Below are positions 58,065 to 64,000 of a stretch of DNA of 64,000 nt, in pieces (the first letter of the stretch is position 1; each line of letters opens with the position of its first letter). The notes under the pieces were generated by a model, which worked only from the letters and a program-made list of their open reading frames with translations, ran no database searches and was not told the origin of the DNA. Both the position numbers and the translations under genes were made by a program. This DNA comes from Crossaster papposus (lineage: Eukaryota > Echinodermata > Asteroidea > Velatida > Solasteridae): assembly GCA_037893245.1 (NCBI GenBank), contig JBAIAA010000096.1, positions 620,001 through 684,000 on the forward strand, read 5' to 3'.

Positions 58065-59014
58065 ATATAATATATCTAATATGCCGTTTTGTTGACGGGA
58101 AAATAACTCGACATCGCACGCTATCACTCAATTAATTGATAAAGTAACTACTAATATTAATTCACCTCTTTTATTAGTACACTTGGAATATTTGTTTAAC
58201 CTTTCTAATGCCTTTGGTATTATTAACCATGGTATTATAATTATTTGTCTTTACGAGTCTTCTCTCTAAACAACTTCCATATGCCGTCCCTCAAGGATCC
58301 ACAATTCGACCTCTTTTGTTTTCTATTTACATTATTATTTTTTTTTAAATCGTCAAAATCATTTTTTGTTATGTTTGCCGATGGCAGTACAATGTATTAG
58401 TCATAATAACATCTATGTACATAGCTAATCTAGAACTATACTTTTAATATAGGTTTTCCCGGTCAGTTTAATAGATTTGGCAGCCAAATTGATGACGAAT
58501 CATCCATTTTCGCACGAATTTGGATGCACGTTTTAGATCAACATTTCAATTAACTAAAATAGATTGTTCGATTTCAATCTCGATGCATCCAACTGCATTT
58601 TGCAACGATTCAATTTCAAGAATGAGGCATTAACATTTCAAATTGGGTCATTCAAATTCGCTCGAGCTTCCAGTTGCGCCAGTTTGGCCAGTATATGGAA
58701 TATAAGCAAAGGAATTCGAAAACGGTTCAGTTCCTTAGAATTATACAGTGCCTTATTCCAAATTGATTAAGTAAATGAGAACTTTTCTAACAAAATTCTG
58801 CCTCAAAGAAGCAGCAACAAAAAAGCCCAAATTGATTGCTCTTTCCCGCTTTTTTTAACACATCAAAAAAAAAATTGGTTAGAAAAAAAAAGCATGAAAA
58901 ACAGAGATATAACTTAAACACAGATTTCAATTAAATACAGAAGATGAGAAAGCTAAAAGTAACAAGTAAAAACATACAAAAACTATGTGTATACGCGATA
59001 AAAAGCGGAAAAAT
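58065..59014. repeat. 3' flank of TRIM copy C, part 2
   Basis: Aligns with 42098-42985 after copy B. Contains the third LINE relic at 58274-58400. No gene. Confidence 0.75.
58274..58400 (+). pseudogene. LINE reverse-transcriptase relic (copy C)
   Basis: Reads PYAVPQGSTIRPLLFSIYI and then FADGSTMY. Same relic as in copies A and B. Confidence 0.7.
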
Positions 59015-60699
59015 CTACTCCCGTTAGTACGAAAACGGATATAACGAAATTCCGGATATTACGAAAATTATCCTTGGTCCCGGCAAAACTGTACACGTTT
59101 CTATGGGGAAATATTCGCTTATAACGAAAACGGATTGTATGAAATTCATGTTACAACGAACGGTTTTGGTAACCCCGTGAATAAAAAAGCATTGTTATTG
59201 ATCCATTTATAACGAAAGCTTACAAATCCTGGCCCACGGCTTTTTCATTCAGATCAAAATTAAAAGCAGTATTAGTCATCAATTGATGTTTGTCATGTTA
59301 ATTCACCTTGCTGATTAGAAAACCTATTCAGAGGGATGGTGCTAATTGTTTGGACAGTGCCCAGTCGTTAATCGGCCGTTGCAGTTAGCAACAAAGGCCC
59401 GTCTTAAAAGAGTGCTGGTAACAAGTGCCAATCACCCAAACCATGTGCGCCTTGCCAAAGGACCGTCACTACCAAGCTCAAGATGGAGGTCATCAAAGCA
59501 ATCGAGAATGGGCGCAAGAAGGGGAACATCGCGCTGGCCTGATCGCGCAAGAAAAACCAGGAAAAAAACAATCAATCTCCCCTCTAAAAAATCATTTAGC
59601 TCTCTTCCCTGGTAAGTTGTAACCCCTCAGAAAATAAAAATAAATAATCCTTTAATATTTCAACTTTAACCAACCGCAATCTTAGATAATTGAACAAAAT
59701 AAACCCCGTCTTAAAAACTTGAATGGCCTGTGCTACGTACGTTAAAATATCCAATCAAGTTAGGCTACTGTCACATGAGGGCGCTTTAGCGATTTCTGAA
59801 AACTCGGGCCGTTTTCCAAACCCAAAACTCATCTCCGTTTTGGCGTTGTTCATGCAGTTTGTCGAATACGATGGAGCCGCAACGGCGTTTGCAAGCTGGG
59901 GTTTGGAAAAAGGCCTCAGCCATCGGATCGATCATGTGACTGCAGTACAGTGTGTGTACATTGCTCTATGATTTTTGTGATCATGGCAATTGTGTCATTC
60001 GTGTCGTTAAGGGCCCCTTTTTATTTTGGTCCAATTCGAGTCAAAGGTACTTTTATCATTCAAAAATTACTTTAACACCTAAAGAACACTTCTCTCAACT
60101 CTTATATGACACAATTTTGTAAAATTTTGACTGACACTTTTTTGTCGGGTCGAAAATGTGATTTGCTTACGCATTTTACCTTCTAAATTAACGGTTTTGC
60201 AACGCGGGGATCGCCATTATTATTTGTGTTGTTGTCTTTGTTATCATTTGATATCTCAAAATTTCACAATCCTACCTTCTGAAGACCAAAGGATAATAAA
60301 AAATGTTACTCCGTCACAATTTGTGCAAGAGAGACTACTTACGTTGAAACAACGGATCCAGTTAGTTGATTCACTCTTCCGTATCTGTTAAGTTGACTTC
60401 ATTCTCAACAATCGAACATCAAGAACCTTCGTAATTTTTGTATTATTTTACACCTACATTTAACATTTTGCTTCTCACAACTTTATTTTAAACCTGTTAT
60501 TACACAAACAACACTACGTGTAAATTGTATTTTATTTGTGTTCATATTGCAAAGGTGTATTTTGGTCATCACGTACACGTACAGGGTCTATACAAAGTGA
60601 ACAATGGGTTAGAAATCGTTGGGTCGGATAATACGAAATTCGGATATAACGAACACTTTGACGAGGTCCCGCGGAGTTCGTTATAACGGGAGTCGACTG
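59015..60699 (+). mobile_element. Tigger/pogo-type element remnant
   Basis: The right end reads, inverted, CAGTCGACTCCCGTTATAAC with TA after it (60700-60701), the standard Tigger/pogo end. The left end CTACTCCCGTTAGTACG is damaged. Internal sequence retains GATATAACGAA repeats and a CENP-B-type helix-turn-helix fragment. A GGCCGTTTTCC MITE is nested at 59807-59915. Copy B shows the site without it near 43005-43155, though a few bases there differ. Confidence 0.75.
59462..59542 (+). pseudogene. CENP-B-like HTH fragment of a pogo transposase
   Basis: TTKLKMEVIKAIENGRKKGN followed by IALA and a stop. This is the first DNA-binding helix-turn-helix (psq/CENP-B N) of Tigger transposases. The DDE domain is not recognisable in the remaining 1.1 kb. 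Inactive. Confidence 0.65.
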
Positions 60700-60701
60700 T
60701 A

Positions 60702-62317
60702 CTTTGCATCTTGTCATAGTCGTTTCCCTTTTAATATTTTGGATGCAGAAAGTGCTAAATAGAATGAGCGAAAATAAAAACGAATAGATGAATGTGGATC
60801 TTATGCAAATAAGCTTTTTCCAAACCGACTGTTAAATTGAATGACCACTTAAACCAAATGCCAACAAATTAACGTAGGATGAGTAAAACATGAATATGTC
60901 AGGTATGAAAACGAATTTGAACGTCTAAATCTAATAGGAACCACGGGAACGTCGGCAGAGAGCTAATTCGCTTCAAATCGGTCATTATCAAGATGAATTA
61001 GAACGCTATATTTGCGAAATTGGTCGGGAAAACCTATATTAAATTATTATGATAATGTTAATGTTATTTTACACACACAATGGATACATAGTTTACTAAA
61101 CTGCGACGTTTAACACCAATTTACGCGAGTGAAAATTTATTATTTGTTCGGATTTTCTTTTCTTTTCTAAAATAGTGATATGTGTAGGTCATAATGTAGC
61201 AAGATCTAAGGTGTACACTGTTGAATAATGTCGTGGTGGCGATAGATGAAATATAACCCATTTTCAATGATTGTTAAAGCTGTACCCTCATAGAGATTTT
61301 ACCTAAAAACTCACCCAGTAGTTTAGTTCTCTAAAGGTATTGATATAGTTCTCTTTGAAATAATTTGTTTTATTAAAGAGGCCAATATAGACACATAGAT
61401 AGAGAAATAAATAGATATACGCTGTACTTATACAGTACTGTTTTTGGCTTTATAGAGATTTTTTAAATTTTTGAATGTACTCCTCTAGGTTTTAAAGTTA
61501 CATGATTTGAAGGTAGGATACACCATTTGCTTTTGTTGTAATTTTCTAAATTGTATGGTTTTGAAATATAGTTTATATTTATTGTAAATATTGTGACGGA
61601 GATCAATTTTTTAAGTTTTGCGTGAATAGATGCTGGAAAATACCAAGAACATTAATGCTGTTCCTTGACTTCGTTCGGCCTGCAAAACAGAGCAATAATG
61701 ATAGATGCAGGTTAGGAAACCAGACTACTGACTGACAACAGCATGCTGTGTAACAGTATTGCTAAACAAATAAGGTGTAACTTAATTTAATAAATGGGGG
61801 AAGTGTTTGAAAATAGTCAGGTATTTTCAACCATTGCCGAAATCTCAGTAATTCCTTTGAGATATATAGGGGGATGTGTGTATAAGGTATCGGGACAAGA
61901 GAGGAAGAGGGGGGGGGGGGGGGGGGGGGGGACAAATACGTTTTTCAAGGACCCTGTGCAGGTAAAGTAAATAATGTTTAGGAAACGTGTTTTCAAACTA
62001 ACACCCCAACAAACACCCCAACAAACAAGACAATGACTAACACAACAAAATAAATGGAGGGGAAAATGTGATAAATTAAAACTATCAAGGAATGAAAAAA
62101 AGACGAGAAATAAGCAAATAAGAAAATATTCAAATAAAAAGGAAAAAATAATTGCGGAGAAGGCAAGACAACATATTTAAGACAACGTGAGATGAGATAT
62201 TTTTGGGTTGTAATCAGATTTGACTATAGGCTCAGGTTCCAAAGACGAGGACCATGAAAACGCGGAAGAGTGTAAGCATGGAGGTAGTGTAATGAACATT
62301 AGATTAATTTTAGAACG
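60702..62317. repeat. 3' flank of TRIM copy C, part 3
   Basis: Aligns with 43155-44800. No gene. Contains a 23-G run at 61909-61931. Confidence 0.75.
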
Positions 62318-62319
62318 TG

Positions 62320-63447
62320 CACTCTAAAAACATCGGTGTTAATATATCCTGGTTACCAGAATATTGACTCTATACTGGTCAACCTTCGCGATCGGGCACC
62401 AATAATAGAGCCTATCCATCACTGATGCTGAATGCTGATGCTGAGGCAAGTTTCAGTTGACATATTTTCCTGGTTGCGTCGAATATTGCATCAGAAAACC
62501 TGTGACGTATTCTCCGACTCTGCTCTTGATTGGTTCACGTCATTGATACGTACACTCTAAAAAATATCTGGTGAAAATTTCCTGGTGAACCATATCTTAA
62601 CATTATACTGGTTATCACCAAACATATCAACATGATACTGGTTGTGATCAAACCATGTGTATTATCATCCTGGTTTTAGGTAAATTACTTCAACATAAAT
62701 CTGGTGAAATCCTGTGACGTGGCCGTTTTCCAACGGACCAATCAGAACTCACGAAAGTTGTGTTCACAAAAGTCATGTTAAGTTGTGGCGTTTTGTCTAA
62801 AAATGCACTTTCTTGACCGAAATATGTAATTATTCTGACGAATCAATGAAAACATTTTCATTTTTGCAAAACAAAGGTAGGCCTACAAAAAAATGTATAC
62901 GAAATCTCTTTTTTGTATATTTTAACACGAATTATTCGTGGTCAAACCGTGACTTCTTCGTTGCGGGAATAAGCGTAATATAAATTTAAACCGCGACACG
63001 TTATTGATATGTAGTAGTCGTAAGTTGTAGTCATAGTTAGGCTTATCGTTTAGCATTCAGGCTTATCGTATAGTATTTGTACATTCTGGTCAATCATTCT
63101 ACCAGGGATTCCCGGTCACTCCAACCAGGAAAACTGGTGAAAACACTTGACCACGATTTCCTCGTTAAAACGACATGGAGCCCTGGTCATTTTGACCTTT
63201 TCCTGGTTGATTGTCTGGTTGAATTATCCTGGTAAATATGACCAGGAATATGTGAAATTAACATATTCCTGGTCAATCATTCTACCAGGAATTCCTGGTC
63301 ACTCCAACCAGGAAAACTGGTGAAATAACTTAACCAGAGTTTTCCTGGTTACAATGACCATGAATGCGTCGGAGGACCCGTGACCGCACTCCTGGTCAAA
63401 TATTGATACTATCCTGGTCAAATTTGACCAGGATGTTTTTAGAGTGT
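62320..63447. mobile_element. 1.13-kb element with CACTCTAAAAAC ends, rich in CCTGGT
   Basis: CACTCTAAAAACATC at 62320 and its complement ending at 63447; TG on both sides (62318-62319, 63448-63449), single in copy B (GAACGTGTATTAAA). CACTM-like ends with a 2-bp duplication suggest a CACTA/EnSpm-type MITE. The body has more than 20 CCTGGT/ACCAGG motifs; a 60-bp segment is present twice (about 63085 and 63265). A second CACTCTAAAAAATATC end at 62553 may mark a nested relative. No gene. Confidence 0.75.
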
Positions 63448-63449
63448 GT

Positions 63450-64000
63450 ATTAAATATTATAGGCCTATTCATGGATGTCATACCTGTTTAGATGAGATT
63501 TAAAGGTTTGCCTTGCGAAAAGTACTGTAGTTGGAAGTAACACCACTATTTATATTCTTTAGTGAGATGTGTGGTTGTGAACGAGTGCAGTCTAGTCTAT
63601 AATGATCCTTTTCTGTGTGACAATGAGAAAATGTAGTTAATTAGTTGTAACTAAATGTAGTTAATAGATCGTGCCCGCACAATCAGTGTTGCCTGCACCC
63701 ATATCGCGCAGGTTTTGCTAAACCAGTAGGCCTGCAGCTGGCCATGGAAAAAAGCTTTTGGCCGTTTCCCAAGCCCAAGCTTCGTCTTCGTTTGGTGTGG
63801 TTTATGCAATAATTCGTCAATGGTAGAGCCAGATGCATGGAGCCTATTAGGCTTGGAAAACGGCCAGAGTCAGAACGCTGGGCGTGTTGTCTTGAGGGCG
63901 CTCTTCATACTTCCGTGTTGCTTCGAGGACTGAAACTTGAAAGGACCAATAACAAAAAGTGAGCAAAGTTAATGTGGTGCAACCTGACGCTGTTTTTTGG
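63450..64000 (+). repeat. Junction to the next TRIM copy: 3' flank, then 5' flank
   Basis: Up to about 63700 it matches the end of the copy B flank (to 44996); from 63740 it matches 47770-48400, ending with GTGCAACCTGACGCTG, which in copy B is 355 bases before the ATG. So a further TRIM gene is expected about 0.3-4 kb beyond the window. MITE at 63760-63865. Confidence 0.7.

Overview
The window is eukaryotic nuclear DNA from a repeat-dense animal genome. Spliced genes with GT/GC-AG introns, TRIM-NHL genes in tandem, THAP and P2X7-like domains, a Ty3/gypsy element and many short inverted-repeat elements point to a marine invertebrate deuterostome, most likely an echinoderm such as a sea star. 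That assignment is inference from gene content and style; no rRNA or mitochondrial marker is present.

The backbone is a tandem array of RING/B-box/coiled-coil/NHL (TRIM2/3/56-like) genes, all on the plus strand. Copy A contributes only its last exon (1-169). Copy B (38754-41545) carries two nonsense codons and is a pseudogene. Copy C (52290-55046) is intact at 638 residues and uses a GC-AG intron. The promoter side of a fourth copy starts near 63760 and runs off the end. Several kilobases of 3' flank, including an old LINE reverse-transcriptase fragment, and the 5' flank were duplicated with each gene. Because the copies align, one copy often serves as the empty site for an insertion in another, so element ends and target-site duplications (TSDs) can be read almost to the base.

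Layout. 1-20100 is the 3' flank of copy A, interrupted by a 3.16-kb inverted-repeat element (1358-4515) and by a segment holding a minus-strand gene for a protein with 15-residue repeats. That gene was split by a 10.4-kb element (6497-16874, TA TSD) that carries a spliced host-like gene of unknown function and, in its intron, a young Ty3/gypsy retrotransposon with equal-length LTRs (7966-13499). A Harbinger-like remnant follows (18207-19191). 20102-34047 is a nest: a TTA-flanked element, then a 10.8-kb element with a 9-bp TSD that encloses two nested TTAA-flanked elements (25132-32075 and 26074-30308) with THAP and P2X7-like coding exons, a TA-flanked element and a hAT-like element. 34340-38392 is an 8-bp-TSD element immediately upstream of pseudogene B, packed with tandem arrays. 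41546-52289 links copies B and C and holds a cargo of short elements, a perfect 275-bp templated duplication, a 650-bp hairpin and an element with two inverted arrays of a 16-bp repeat. 55047-64000 is the 3' flank of copy C with three more insertions (TTTA, Tigger/pogo, CACTC).

Functionally the only clearly intact protein genes are TRIM copy C and the gypsy gag and pol. The gene inside the TA element has an intact 3' half with matching intron phases. The THAP and P2X7-like exons are broken or truncated. The best candidates for something undescribed are the TA-flanked element with its gene of unknown function and the paired TTAA-flanked elements with THAP (and, in one, P2X7-like) coding exons in convergent arrangement.
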